64,000 bases of DNA, from assembly GCF_037392515.1 (NCBI RefSeq), contig NC_090288.1, positions 8,783,969 to 8,847,968 of the forward strand, given 5' to 3'. A model generated the notes under the pieces. The model did no database searches. It saw nothing but the letters and a program-made list of their open reading frames with translations, and was not told the origin of the DNA. Below, piece by piece: positions 34,765-46,316 of the stretch. Each line of letters starts with the position of its first letter. Position 1 is the stretch's first letter. A program made the position numbers and the translations under genes. The DNA comes from Haliotis asinina. Taxonomy: Eukaryota; Mollusca; Gastropoda; Lepetellida; Haliotidae.

Positions 34765-34842
34765 CCATGGGGTCGCGTGACCGGAAGTGCCGCCATCTTG
34801 AAAACGACGCCAGGGTGATGCTGTACACTACTCATAGTAAAG

Positions 34843-35440
34843 GTAAAAAATCTTATCAGGCATTATCAAATGCATAAACCACTTGGTGACTTATCATACA
34901 ATTCATTTTTCAAGATTTTTAATGCTAAAATATGTCCTATCTTGTGGTGTGGCGCTGAGATATGGGGAACCAGAGCTTCCGATGCTTTAGAAATATTTAT
35001 AAGCTTGTAAGAAATATCTTGGGGTAAAAAATAATGCATGTACTTCGGCAGTATACGGCGAATGTGATAGATTTTCCTTATATATTGAAACAAATGTGAA
35101 AGGTATTAACTGTGGGCTAAAATTATTGAGTATGGCAACAAGTAGATTGCAAAAATATGCTGTAATATGATGATTACACATGATAGAAATAGGCAAAGAA
35201 ATTGTGTCAGAAACGTAAAAGAATTATTATTCTCTATTGGATTTGCTAATGCATGATATGAACAGCATATAAAATCTCACTCGTTATTCCTGTAATCAGT
35301 TAAACAACGACTTAGATATGTGAACATATAAACCTAGAATGAAACTCAAATGTAACTCGCACGTTTTTGTTTTATAATGATTAAACAATCTATCCAGAAA
35401 GTTTTTGTTTTATAGTGATTAAACAATCTATCCACCTGTC
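34843..35440 (+). pseudogene. LINE RT remnant, truncated at the duplication edge
   Basis: Same post-thumb LINE sequence as 10,242-10,760 (ICPILWCGAEIWG, KKYLGVKNNAC), starting abruptly at the fossil boundary. It has short private tandem duplications, for example two copies of a TTTTTGTTTTATA unit at 35,363-35,437. Confidence 0.65.
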
Positions 35441-35899
35441 TATGTTAAACGTAAGAAAGTTCAGAATATGTCTTGTGCAATTCCGCTGTTCATCCTATGA
35501 TTTGCTAATATATCAGAATGGGTTTCAATTTGTTGAAATGTTGATATTCCTTCCAATTCGCAGTTGCTTTAAATTCCTGTAAATGCCCATATCATATTTT
35601 GCCCCTGCAATACAACGCCAGTTGCATGTAAAACGGACATCTACATATTAACACACTCTTGAACAACTAAATAGAAAAATAGCGACAGTGTTAATATCGA
35701 TTGTTGTATTTGTATTTACATTTAGCTTAAATTCAAGGCAATGGTTTGCTGCAACCTAATTTGTATTGCAAGTTCTTTAGTACAAGAACACCATAAATAT
35801 ATATGGACGTAACTGAATACTTCTCTAGTACAAGAATATCATAAATATATATGGACGTAACTGAATACTGTCTGTTCAGTTTTGGCACACAACTGTCGC

Positions 35900-36443
35900 C
35901 AATTCATTTATTAAATAAACAAAGAGGGGCTTAGCATACAGCCTTGGCGGACGAAGATGTCACAATCAAATATTGCTGACATAACACAATTATTAAGCAC
36001 ACATAGACTAAGTATGACATTTTTCGACCCAATTTGCCACTCAAGTCGTGCCGCATGAGTCGTGTCAATGATTTATTCCTTCAATTGAATTGAATGCCTT
36101 GTCAAATTCAAATACATTTCATACGACCTTTACGTAAGATATATATAAGATAGTGGCTCAGAAGAATAACATAATAAGTAGTTAAGTGTGAGCACATCCT
36201 CAAAATACCTAAATCAGTTGCAACTTCATCTTCCAAAAACATCGAGCGTCCAAAAAAAATCAAAGAGATGCCTGAACTAGTTACCATTAATGTAATTCTC
36301 AGGAACGGAGACATTGGATACATTTTGAAGCTGGTAAGGTACATTTCATTTATTTCTTCACAAAAGCATTTAGGATTCTCAAGTGGTTCTTCTAATAAAA
36401 GAAGTTTGTCATTACATGCATATGATATTTCTGTACATAACAA
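35900..36443 (-). pseudogene. Degenerate LINE remnant, copy 2 counterpart
   Basis: Matches 11,220-11,790. The 111-codon minus-strand open stretch is again open (36,108-36,443) with about a dozen amino-acid differences. It has no recognisable domain, and conservation may reflect only the recent duplication. Confidence 0.4.
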
Positions 36444-36743
36444 TCGAATGCCCTGATGTGCTCTATAGGATGGGCTGCATTTTATTTCTAGTTTTTTTAC
36501 AGAGGATGGGTGATTTTCAGAATTTTAAATGTTGATAGACACAATCTCCGTTGGCCACCAGTACATATTTGTCTTTTTATATATGTCTTTAAGTAGATGC
36601 CACCATACACAACATTTCCATTACAGGTGTCAGCGTTATACAGGATGAAGTGATATGCTAACATGCTATTATTAATTTGACAGTATTTACTAATTTAACT
36701 GGTATTGATAACATCTCCAGGAATTATTGAAGTTTCACCATCA

Positions 36744-39700
36744 CTATGTGATGTCAATCTGACAAATGTAATAGTTCTCAGAGTCACATGAAACGTCATG
36801 GAGGCCGCCTTCATACACCATCACACAGTCTTCACTGAAACCTGGAGATGGTTCGCTAGTGTCCCAAAGGGAGTTCAAGAGCACATTGCCATCAGCCCAC
36901 ACGTACGTCCCTTCAATAGCAATGTCGTCAAGGCCAACATACACGGGGTCCCCACCTGCCAAATACGATATAACTGTAACATTGCAGAGACAGGACATTA
37001 ATGACACCTTGGATCCATCAATCAGTACTGTTAACAATTCAAAAGATGGTTCATGACAATTCGTGACGATTCCAGTTTGTCTAACACTTTCACAGAGTTG
37101 TGATACAAGTAGTGTTTCTGGATCGTTGTTCTATAGTGTACTTACTCATGGTCAGAAACCTTATCCACCTCAGTGATGGAATAGGCAGGGTTGATGACCT
37201 TCATTTCCAAAACAACTATGTTGACATGCTCTCACACATAAGTAGATTATGACGAAATTATTCACGAAATGTAGAATTCCCATAACACGGCGAACACATG
37301 CATTATTCTACATATACCTCTGAATATATATTAAAACTAGTAATACATGTGCCCGCGTTATCCAGGGTGAAGTGACATGCTAACGTCGTAACAATTATTT
37401 ACAAATGAGGGTTCAAATCTAAGACCTTCAATGCTTATAGTGTGCAAAACATCTTGAAATAACTGACATGCTCCAACTGATCATTTCAGATCTGCATAAA
37501 GTATTAATTAATGTTCTGATACGTTTGTATGTAAATACTTTTAAGCCTATATGATTCGACATCATTGATATTGAACTTCACTATGATTCAGAAACATTAC
37601 TTGATAACATTTATGGCATCGATCCAAATACTTCTGATGGTGTCCATCACTTGTTGCCATTTGGCCACGCCTGTTTGAACCGTCAGTTGACATCCGTCCC
37701 CTTCTCATTCAGCATTAGCTGCTTCCATCACTTGTTACCATTTCTCCACGTCTTCAGAACAGACACGTGACCTCCGTCACCTTCGCAGCCAGCTCTGGCA
37801 TCACTCACCTCTAAAGTCAGCAGTTGCTACCATCACTTGTTACCATTTCTCCACGTCTTCAGAACAGACACGTGACCTCCGTCACCTTCGCAGCCAGCTC
37901 TGGCATCACTCACCTCTAAAGTCAGCAGTTGCTACCATCACTTGTTACCATTTCTCCACGTCTTCAGAACAGACACGTGACCTCCGTCACCTTCGCAGCC
38001 AGCTCTGGCATCACTCACCTCTAAAGTCAGCAGTTGCTACCATCACTTGTTACCATTTCTCCACGTCTTCAGAACAGACACGTGACCCCCGTCACCTTCG
38101 CAGCCAGTTTTGGCATCACTCACCTCTAAAGTCAGCAGTTGCTACCATCACTTGTTGAAATTTCGCCACGTCTTCCATAACAACCAAGTGTCCTCCCTCA
38201 ATTGCGCAGGCAGCTGTAGCAACTGCCCAATTCTTCTTGTCTAGAGACAGCCTGTAGCATGCTGGTGGGTTGTCAAATGCAATGTAGCCCTCGGGGATGG
38301 GACAGGTGTCTGCAACCAGCATTGGCAACAGTGACAACACAATGGGAAAGGAACCAGGTTTAGTCTCAACAGTACAGAGGTGTTTGTCCTATTGAAAGAC
38401 TGAAACATGGGAAACCAGAAATATATCATAGGGATATCAGTGAACCTCTATTTTGGCCTGATCAGTTTCAGTGACGTTTCGGTGTGACATCACTACCACA
38501 TCACCCTTTGTTTCGGTGCTCCACACACGGAACATTGATCCTCAGTTTCTGAGTGATTTGCCAGTAATGCATGTCATTAGACATTATGCGTCATAATATA
38601 AACAGTCTGAGTATATTAACGGCAAATCTGTCAATCATCATTTTATCCCTTACGTATAGTAGCGCCATCTTTTTGCGTCTCTTGGTATGACGCTGAATGG
38701 AATAAGACCACCGACCTTGGGCTCTTTGGGTAGACACCCTGTCCACTAAACCATGAAGGCGGTATATGTACTCTCTCACTCCCACTGTTCACGCAGTTGT
38801 TCGTTACCTGACTCCCGCACATACAGCCTGGCGCCATCAAGATAACCACTGTTTATCACAGAGGGAAAGGACGCTGAGTAGAGTAGACACTGGCCGTCGT
38901 TGATGTTGATGTTGAACATGGTGCAGTTGTTGTTGCTGTGACATGCGTGAGCACAGGTTTGCTGGGTCTTTGATGGGAGTTCAGAGATGCGCTGAGGGGT
39001 ACTCATGTTCAAGTCGTTGAAATCCGACAGAAGATGGTATCGTTGCTGTTGATCAACGCTATTCAGCAAACTGTTGATTTAAAAAGAGTAGTCAGAGTGG
39101 TCATGTCAAGTTTGTTTTGACATTGGTATTTTAATAGCTAATGATAGTCACGAGCTGGCCAACTGGGGATCCTTTAACGAAACAGCCTTTACAAGGTTGA
39201 CCTTAAATCCCATTCTTTAACATTGCACTAAGGTTACCTTAGTGACTCACGATCACCTTAGTGTACTGAGAAAGGAGGCCCAAATTACTTAACTACGCCT
39301 TTGGTCAGGCATATTTCTAGATTTGATCTCAATGAACATAATGTCTTACTACATCAAACTTGCAAAAAGTAAGCCTATTGACACATGTTTGTGCGAACAT
39401 AATTTCACAACTTCTCGACAATAGTGATCACACGGTTAGTAAAGCAGCATGCTCGGGAATGCGAAAGAAAGTTTTGTTTCAAGATTCCATTTTTCCAGTG
39501 ATTGATGTTAGTATGGAACGAATGAGTGAGTTTACCTTTACGCCGCTAACCCAGGAAATCACGGCGAGAGACACCAGAAATGGGATTCCCACAGTGTATC
39601 GATATGGGGAATCCAACCCGTCGGCGTGACGAGCGAACGCTATCCCACAAGGCTATCCCACTGGGTTTAGCAAGTGGTAAGATGATGTGGATTTTTAATG

Positions 39701-40216
39701 ACGTGCTCAGAAAGGGGAACCTGATGTTAGAATTGACAGCAGATGTGTTCATATATCCTAAAGAATATAGAGCGAAAGTCTAATAAATTTGACTCAAGAG
39801 CAGCATGAGATCCAATAAACGTCATGATTTCACGTGTGAGCTTATACCTTTTTTAAATCACCAAAGTTAATGTATTTAGATTATTATGTTGGCTGGTTGT
39901 TTAATACCGCACCAAGCAATAATCCAACTATATGGCGGCAGTCTGTAAATAATCGAGTCTTAACCAGACACTCCAGTGATTAACAGCATGAGCATCGATC
40001 TACATAGTTAGGATGCGGTGACATGAGTCAATCAAATCAGCAACTCTTACGACAAGGCTTAGTTACAGAAGACCACTGTAACTTGGAACTTAAAAATTAT
40101 TAAGAGAAAGAGAAGGGTAGAATGTTGACGAACTTATGAAGCTGTACATACCCACACTGGTTGGCCGAGGTTCTGAAAGTCCAGCACAACAGGAACAGAC
40201 CAAATAGGGGTTCCAT
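36744..40216 (-). CDS. Apple/PAN plus C-type lectin domain secreted protein, paralogue 3 (duplicate of paralogue 1)
   Basis: Exons: 40,152-40,216 (signal peptide MEPLFGLFLLCWTFRTSA), 38,808-39,070 (apple), 38,124-38,309 and 36,744-36,955 (CTLD). CDS is 726 nt, 241 aa, with the same phases and lengths as 12,084-15,336. CTLD motifs: CPIPEGYIAFDNPPACYRLS, AATACAIEGGHL-type core, YVGLDDIAIEGTYVWADGN, SEPSPGFSEDC, LHDVSC, YYICQIDIT. EPN/QPD reads EPS and WND is not conserved. Differences from paralogue 1 are few and all splice sites are intact, so both copies look functional. Four full pseudo-exon units follow the first CTLD exon, against two in paralogue 1. Confidence 0.9.
37640..38123 (-). repeat. 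Expanded tandem array of partial CTLD exons (105-bp units)
   Basis: Units begin at 37,726, 37,831, 37,936 and 38,041, exactly 105 bp apart, with an older decayed unit before 37,726, and run into the true exon whose equivalent point is 38,146. Each unit has the exon's 3' part with a stop codon after EKW and ends in a GTGAGTG donor. The units are almost identical, so the expansion is recent; copy 1 has only two. Confidence 0.88.
39519..39663 (-). mobile_element. SINE family A, shortened (copy 2 counterpart)
   Basis: Matches the shortened SINE at 14,638-14,771. Confidence 0.65.
39890..40070 (-). mobile_element. SINE family B (copy 2 counterpart)
   Basis: Matches 15,005-15,215; contains TCTGTAAATAATCGAGTCT and CAGCATGAGCATCGATCT. 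Confidence 0.6.
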
Positions 40217-40861
40217 CTTTCCTGCACTGATCCTGCCTACTAGTGTAGGCATACAGACCAGTGACAGAATATTCCCAAGTTTATGGATTCTACGTCAACT
40301 TGAATGGACATCTAGTTTCCAAAGACGGATCCATCGATGGTATATTTACATTGATAAAAGGTTTTTAACGTTCGGCGTTTAACAAACACTTCATTTTCTC
40401 GGGGGTCTCTTTAAAACAATCACAAAGGGCTGTAATTAACCACTTTTATCAGTTAATGATTATTGTTTACACAAATGTAGAACCTGAAGACATACAATTA
40501 CCGGTCATTCATAGATCCTTCCTCTGAAATGTCTCACAATGAACCAGTTGACCAATGAAATTAATATCCTCATATGCGAAGTTTTCTATTCTGTGTTTCA
40601 CTTAGATAAGGTAATTCTTGGGAGTAGAGACACACATAAAGCATTTCCATAATCATACGATATTGCTAAATAAAGAGAGTTTACACAATTACTATTTTTG
40701 TCATACGTTTGTGTCCTTGGATCATGATCACAGTTTTGATTAGGAATAGGTGAGCGTTTCCAGACCAAGGCCCGATACAAACACACGAAATTCCAAGTCA
40801 ATTGAAAAATAAGTAGTAGTCCAAATACATGACTGAAAGTAGTACAAGTAAAGAAAAAAGG

Positions 40862-41060
40862 TGGGTGAGTTTAGTTTTACGCCGCACTCAACAATATTCC
40901 ACTTAGACATCAGTCTGTAAATAACTGAGTCTGGATCAGACAATTCAGTGGTCAACATCATGAGCATCGATCATCACAATACGGTATGTGTCAACCAAGT
41001 CAATGTGTCTGACCACTCATCTAGTCGCCTCTCACGACAAGCATGGGTTAGTAAAAATCG
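40862..41060 (-). mobile_element. SINE family B, nearly complete
   Basis: Plus strand reads GGTGAGTTTAGTTTTACGCC (shared tail), CTGTAAATAACTGAGTCTGG, CATGAGCATCGATC, then CTCTCACGACAAGCATGGGT (head side). It shows that family B ends in the same tail as family A. It is absent at the same place in copy 1, so inserted after the duplication or lost from copy 1. Confidence 0.75.
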
Positions 41061-41138
41061 GTATATATTATTACAAAACTAAAACGACAAATTCAGAATA
41101 TGGAAGGTATATTGATGTTTCTGCATCCTGTCTTTATT

Positions 41139-41262
41139 GTCATCCGACATGTATAAAATGTGTTAAGCCAATTTCTGGTGTCCACCGCAGCGATGTTGCT
41201 GGAATATTGCTAAAAGCGACATAACACGAAACTCAGTGAGTCATTCGAAGCATCCACCATGC
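41139..41262 (+). mobile_element. SINE family A, 3' part, plus orientation
   Basis: Contains TGCTGGAATATTGCTAAAAG followed by CGACATAACACGAAACTCAG and a TGAGTCA end. The tRNA-like head is missing or decayed. Confidence 0.6.
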
Positions 41263-42079
41263 ACAAATTACGCTTAAAGGTTATAGAAAATGACGTAATA
41301 ATGTGATGTGACGCTGTAATTCATCGCAAAACATTTCTCTGCTCATTTCAAACACACGGGTGGATGCAAAGCGGTGTGTGGAGGTCCGCTCCTCCTCGCA
41401 CTCAACCACCACCACCACCACCTCCACCGCCACCACCCATCCCTCCCCCCACCCCCACCCCCCGCTACACACACACCTCTCTTTTCTCTTCCCTCTATCA
41501 CCGGCACATCAAAAATCAAAATAGGTTCTTTACAGACAACATTCACTCGGTCGACAACCATGTTTGCACGTGGATAAAGACAACAGAGTCCGGCAAAACG
41601 ATGATCACCAAAGTGTAGAACAACATCCAGTGCATCTTTGAAGCTGGAGAAATCTGAGAACCCATTGGTTGTCATCTTGCATACTATGCAGATTGGCCAG
41701 ATGCTGGGTTTTCCATTTTCAGTAGCTTCCACAAGACCATGTTACGGAGGACTTGCACAAGTCACAGGTGGGTTCGATCCCGACACCTCAACTAGACTGG
41801 CGTTTTTCAGCTCGCCCTCCACGCCCCCGCATATGGTAATACTGTATATGACATTCCAGTGACTTTCTCTTGATATCCCGTTTGAAATGCATTTAATTTA
41901 TTTTTCTAATATCATAGTACACAGGATGGAGTGATTTTCAGGATGAATTTCTTTGGCCAACGGAATAGATTTGTAACATGCATCCGTGTCAATTTGAACA
42001 CAAACATTTACATGCATGGGAGGTAAATATACCATCCTACTCTACACGCAATTCTGATAGCATGTCCTTATTTTTCAGT

Positions 42080-42430
42080 AGAATTTATTGACGAAATGTA
42101 GAATTTTCGTAACACTGTTGTTACGGTGAATAATTTGCCGCAACAAAAAGTATAAGAAATCGCCTCAAAACCAGCAAAATACAACGCCGAGAAGTCTGAT
42201 ATTTTCAATATTTTTGTATTAAACAGAAAGCAACATACAGAGATTCACAATAGAACGTAGAACGTTCAAAACGTCTCCAAACAATCACTCAAGGGGAGCA
42301 ACTCTAGAACACTTCCTTAGAGGCCTGCAGCCAAAATGCTAAAAGCACTGAACATTTATGATACGAAGTGTGATCCATTATAATTATCATTCAAAACACT
42401 AAATGTTGTGTCCCAATAATAATTATTACT
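42080..42430 (-). repeat. Dispersed repeat related to the 156-bp satellite, copy b
   Basis: Counterpart of 18,430-18,800. The monomer-like part lies at about 42,283-42,415 (minus strand: GGATCACACTTCGTATCAT, GTTCAGTGCTTTT, AGAGTTGCTCCCCTTGAGTG). Confidence 0.65.
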
Positions 42431-42675
42431 TAATGAATAATACAATCCACAGAAAACACACTCTCGGTACGCTGTGAAATCACGTATCATTATAGGTCTG
42501 TAAATAGATGCTAGTATATATGTTCATCAATTACAGGTTCCACTTCTACACAGAGTAAAGTGATATGCTAACATACTATACTGTATTAATGTGACCGTCT
42601 TTTCTAACCTACCGATTGTTATTGGACACAGGTGATAACATCTCCACGAATTATTTTGATTTCAGAACTATCACA

Positions 42676-45600
42676 TTATATGTCAATTTGACACATGTAA
42701 TAGTATTTTCGGCCACATGCAACATCACTTAGACCGCGTCTATGCATGACCACACAGTCTTCACTGACACCCAGACTTGGTTCGTCGTGGGCCCATAATG
42801 AGCTGTTCAAGAGCTCTCTGCCATCAGCCCACACGTGCGTCCTTTCCTTGTCGCGGTCGTCAAGGCCAATATAGAAGGACTCTTCTGCTGCAAAATGTGA
42901 CATAAATGAACCATTGCTGAGATAGAGCAAACAAAAACCTTAACATCACCTTGGATCCACCAAATCACTAATTGTCCTATAGTGTTCTTACTCATAGTCT
43001 GAAACATTTTGCAGTTTAGTTCAAAGTAATTATTTAAAAAAAGGAACTGTTCTTATGTTGCTGTTTCAACTCATGCCCTTTGGGAATATCTGAATAATAT
43101 CCTCATATCACAAAGTGATTATTATTTTAATTTGTCATCGATATGCATTTTCGTTGGTGTCTAAAATGGGGGTAAAAAGCTATGCCTTCTATAATTATTC
43201 GCGTATATGCAACACATCTTCAAAATAACTGATATGCTCAAACTGATTATTATTTAATGTTGTGACACGTTACTATGTAAATATTGTTTTTGTTTTCATA
43301 ATTCGATATCATTTAATGTGATTCAGAAACAGTACTTGGCATTAATGGCATCGATGCTTCTGCCCACCTCTTTCTGAACCCATAAGAGGCGACTCAGCTT
43401 GTCGTAAGAGGCGACTAACGGGATCGGTGGTCAGGCTCGCTGACTTGGTTGACACATGTCATCGGTTCCCATGTTGTTGAACAATGGATTGTCTGGTCCA
43501 GACACGGTTGTTTACAGACCGCCGCATTATAGCTGGAATATTGCTGAGGTTCACTCACTCACTCTTTATGAACCGTGGGTAACCTCACTATCTTTCACAA
43601 TCACTTTTAACATCACTCACTTCCAAAGTCATCAGTTGCTGCCATCACTTGTTGCCATTTGTCATCGTCTTCCAGAACAACCAGGTGTCCTCCGTCACCT
43701 TCACAACCAGTTTTAGCACCCGTCCAACCCTTCTTGTCTAGAGACAACCTGTAGCATGCGGATGGGTTGTCAAATGCAATGTAGCCTTCAGCGATGGGGC
43801 ATGTGTCTGCAACCAGCAATGAGAACGGAACTCGGAAACCTTTTGTCTAAGCCGTGCATAGGGCGTCTGTTCTATTGCAAGACTGGTATTTAGATGTTCC
43901 CAATAAGCCAGTAATGACATACTGGAAACACATTACATGAATCCCAACAAACACCTATTTTTGACCGATCTATTTAAGAGAATACTTCCACAACATCACT
44001 ATCGCATCGTAGCTTAGTTTGGTGCTTCATAAACAATGTCCGGCATTAATCATTAATTATGAAATAAGACACTGGAATTTCAATTATGTATAATCACATG
44101 GCCTAAATGCCAATAATCCATGTTGTCATTATACATTATGTGCCATTGTATAATCATATACTGAAACCGAGTCTACATTATAAGTTGTTCACTGTTCACC
44201 AGGGGTACATGGGTTGAGGTACCCTCGATGTTCCCTGAGCCAGAAGGAACATAAACAAACATCGAGGGTACATCAACCCTTGTACCCATAGGGACCAGTG
44301 AACAACGTACTTCACTTACCTAACACCTCAGTGTCAATTTGGAACAGTTTGAAGCATGGGTATCAGATCGTACACTTAAGCCAATTTGTGTGAATCAAAC
44401 GATTCGAATCTTGCATCTTCCTGTTTTTCCCGTAGGTATTGTCTTAGTAAAATCGCCGCGATGTAATTCCCTTTGCTCATATCTAAAGATAAAAATCGTA
44501 TTGTACATCGAATCGAAGCATATTGCTTCAAGATATTCCAACATAATATTTCGTTTCGTGAATCCTTTGTATCGTCACACCTCCACCTATTTCTGTAACC
44601 ACATGGCCTCTGTGAAAAATGCCACAATATCTTACATTTCCATTTATTTATATTTCTAAATACCCGATGGATGTGATATATATTGCCTTGCCTTCTGTAA
44701 TGTACTTGAGAACTGGAATGGAATTTTTAAAAATCCCTTTGTTAAACTGCATTTGAACGTTTTGTCAAATTTATTTACTGGGATGCGAAGAAAACCTTTT
44801 CATAGCCATCGCTAGATTTTGCAGACGACACAAGACAAACTGATATAGAGATGTCCTCTTCGTCGATTTGCATCACGCGTGATTCAACGTTATTCACGAT
44901 TTAAAAAAGTGCTATCACGAAGTACCGAATGAGTTGCCATTGGCAGCGGGGTAAACATTGACAATGATAGAAGCGTGCTTAGACAGTCAGAAAACGACAT
45001 GTATGTTTGAGATAAGATAAATGATTGGATCCCCATAGTTGACATCGCCAAGCAGGTTGACTACAAGCACCATATTTTATGACACTGTAGGAAATTAGAC
45101 ATCGACCTTCCTTTCTGCTCCGCTTGACCACGGAGGCGGTATAGTTTTGAACTCACTCATTCACTCTGTTCACGCAGTTGTTCTTTACCTGACTCCCGCA
45201 CATACAGTCTGACGCCATCATGATAACCACTGTTTATCACAGAGGGAAAGGACGCTGAGTAGAGTAGACACTGGCCGTCGTTGATGTTGATGTTGAACAT
45301 GGTGCAGTTGTTGTTGCCGTGACATGCTTGAGCACAAGTATGCTGGGTCTGTGATGTGAGTTCAGAGATGCGCTGAGGGGTGTTCATGTTCAAGTCGTCG
45401 AAATCCGACCTCCTGTAGTATCGTTGCTGTTGATTAAATCTGTTTAGAGGAATCAACACATTGCTGTAATCAAACGGGCTATTCCAAGTTTGCTTTGACC
45501 TTTTAATAGTGAGCGAGTTACGCTACGTCGCTTTTAGCAATATTTCAGCAATATTTCAGCAATATCACTAGAAATGGGCTTGACACCTTTGGGGTATCGA

Positions 45601-46316
45601 ACCCGGGTCTTCAGCGTGACGCGCGAATTCGTTAACCATTTGGCTTCCCCACCGCCCCTGTTGGTGTAATGGCAAGAGATGTGGTGGTCCGGAGTTTCAT
45701 CACACGCAGACCTCAAATCAGATGTGGCACCGGACGTGTTCATATATCCTAGTGATCATACAGAATACGTCTAACCCATAGATTTATCTCAAGAGTAGCA
45801 TGACATCCAATGTATCCCATAATTTTAACGAGTGAGCTCTACCGTCGTGAATAATCACATATATCCAAATAAACAATCGAGTCTGGACCAGACAATCCAA
45901 TGATTAACAGTATGAGCAAAAAAAAACAAAACAAAAAAAAACACAATACGAGCATCCATGTATGAAGCAATGCATGGTATAAATATTTTACATCGTCCTT
46001 GACTTGGTTTTCAGGTTAGTGGGAGGGCCAGGTGTGAATCAGGGTTCCCCGGCCAAGCAAGCGTTTACACAACTGGGATACAATGAAGCAAGTCAAGCAA
46101 ATCAGCGAGCCTTTTCCACCCGATCCTGTTAGTCTCCTTTTACGACAAGCATGAGTTGTTGAAGATCAATTCTAACCTGGATCTTCAAATTATTAAGAAA
46201 AAAAGAAAGCTTAGAATGAGAAATTGCTCGAGCATGTGGGGCTCTACATACCCACACTGGCTGGCCGAGGTCCCGAAGGTCCAGCAGAGCAGGAACAGAC
46301 CAAGTGGGTGTACCAT
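42676..46316 (-). CDS. Apple/PAN plus C-type lectin domain secreted protein, paralogue 4 (duplicate of paralogue 2)
   Basis: Exons: 46,252-46,316 (signal peptide MVHPLGLFLLCWTFGTSA), 45,189-45,439 (apple), 43,621-43,806 and 42,676-42,887 (CTLD). CDS is 714 nt, 237 aa, with consistent phases. CTLD motifs: CPIAEGYIAFDNPSACYRLS, GWTGAKTGCEGDGGHLVVLE, YIGLDDRDKERTHVWADGRE, DEPSLGVSEDC, LSDVAC, YYYMCQIDI. As in paralogue 2, EPN reads EPS and WND reads LSD. A family B SINE is inserted just beyond the first CTLD exon donor (43,380-43,562). Start of the last exon differs (CAGAAGAGTCC after TTTTGCAG), changing one or two junction residues from paralogue 2. Confidence 0.88.
43380..43562 (+). mobile_element. 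SINE family B, complete, plus orientation
   Basis: Head GTAAGAGGCGACTAACGGGA, body TGACTTGGTTGACACATGTC and GGATTGTCTGGTCCAGACAC, then TAGCTGGAATATTGCTGAGG and a TTCACTCACTCACTC tail. It is absent from the matching intron of paralogue 2, so it is a young insertion. Confidence 0.8.
44185..44306. mobile_element. Foldback element, copy 2 counterpart
   Basis: Inverted arms starting GTTGTTCACTG and ending CAGTGAACAAC, with GGTACCCTCGATG / CATCGAGGGTA inside. It matches 20,367-20,494, but the left arm is about 11 bp shorter here. Confidence 0.7.
45507..45662 (-). mobile_element. SINE family A (copy 2 counterpart)
   Basis: Matches 21,516-21,664, with a small extra ATATTTCAGCA duplication in the body. 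Confidence 0.7.
45868..46190 (-). mobile_element. SINE family B with internal extra sequence
   Basis: Shows CAATCGAGTCTGGACCAGAC at the left and TTACGACAAGCATGAGTTGT at the right, with about 100 bp of unrelated, A-rich sequence between. In copy 1 only the head half remains next to the LINE insertion. Confidence 0.55.

Larger units (their letters stand above)
29037..34839. mobile_element. Polinton/Maverick (adintovirus-like) fossil, partial
   Basis: About 5.8 kb, more GC-rich than the host flanks and nearly intron-free, lying exactly between the two copies of the segmental duplication. Recognisable parts from left to right on the plus strand: a small conserved Polinton protein, integrase N-terminal part, penton (minor capsid), protein VI-like basic protein, double-jelly-roll major capsid and adenovirus-type protease. 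Then comes a pair of small Cys-rich proteins transcribed away from each other. I do not find protein-primed DNA polymerase B, packaging ATPase, an integrase core or terminal inverted repeats, so the element is partial. Several frames are still open and a few are interrupted (roughly three to five breaks in all). The good state of the frames suggests a fairly recent origin, comparable to or younger than the host duplication. Confidence 0.85.
40217..42675. other. Intergenic DNA between paralogues 3 and 4
   Basis: There is no supported gene. A copy-2-specific block at about 40,820-41,395 contains a family B SINE and a family A SINE in opposite orientations. A CCA tract follows at 41,398-41,460 (poly-proline readings are artefacts). 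The right part matches the 16,905-19,041 region of copy 1. Confidence 0.5.

Noticed and set aside
29037-34839. Terminal inverted repeats for the Polinton fossil
   Set aside because: I compared the two edges by eye and found no convincing inverted match; the ends are probably lost.
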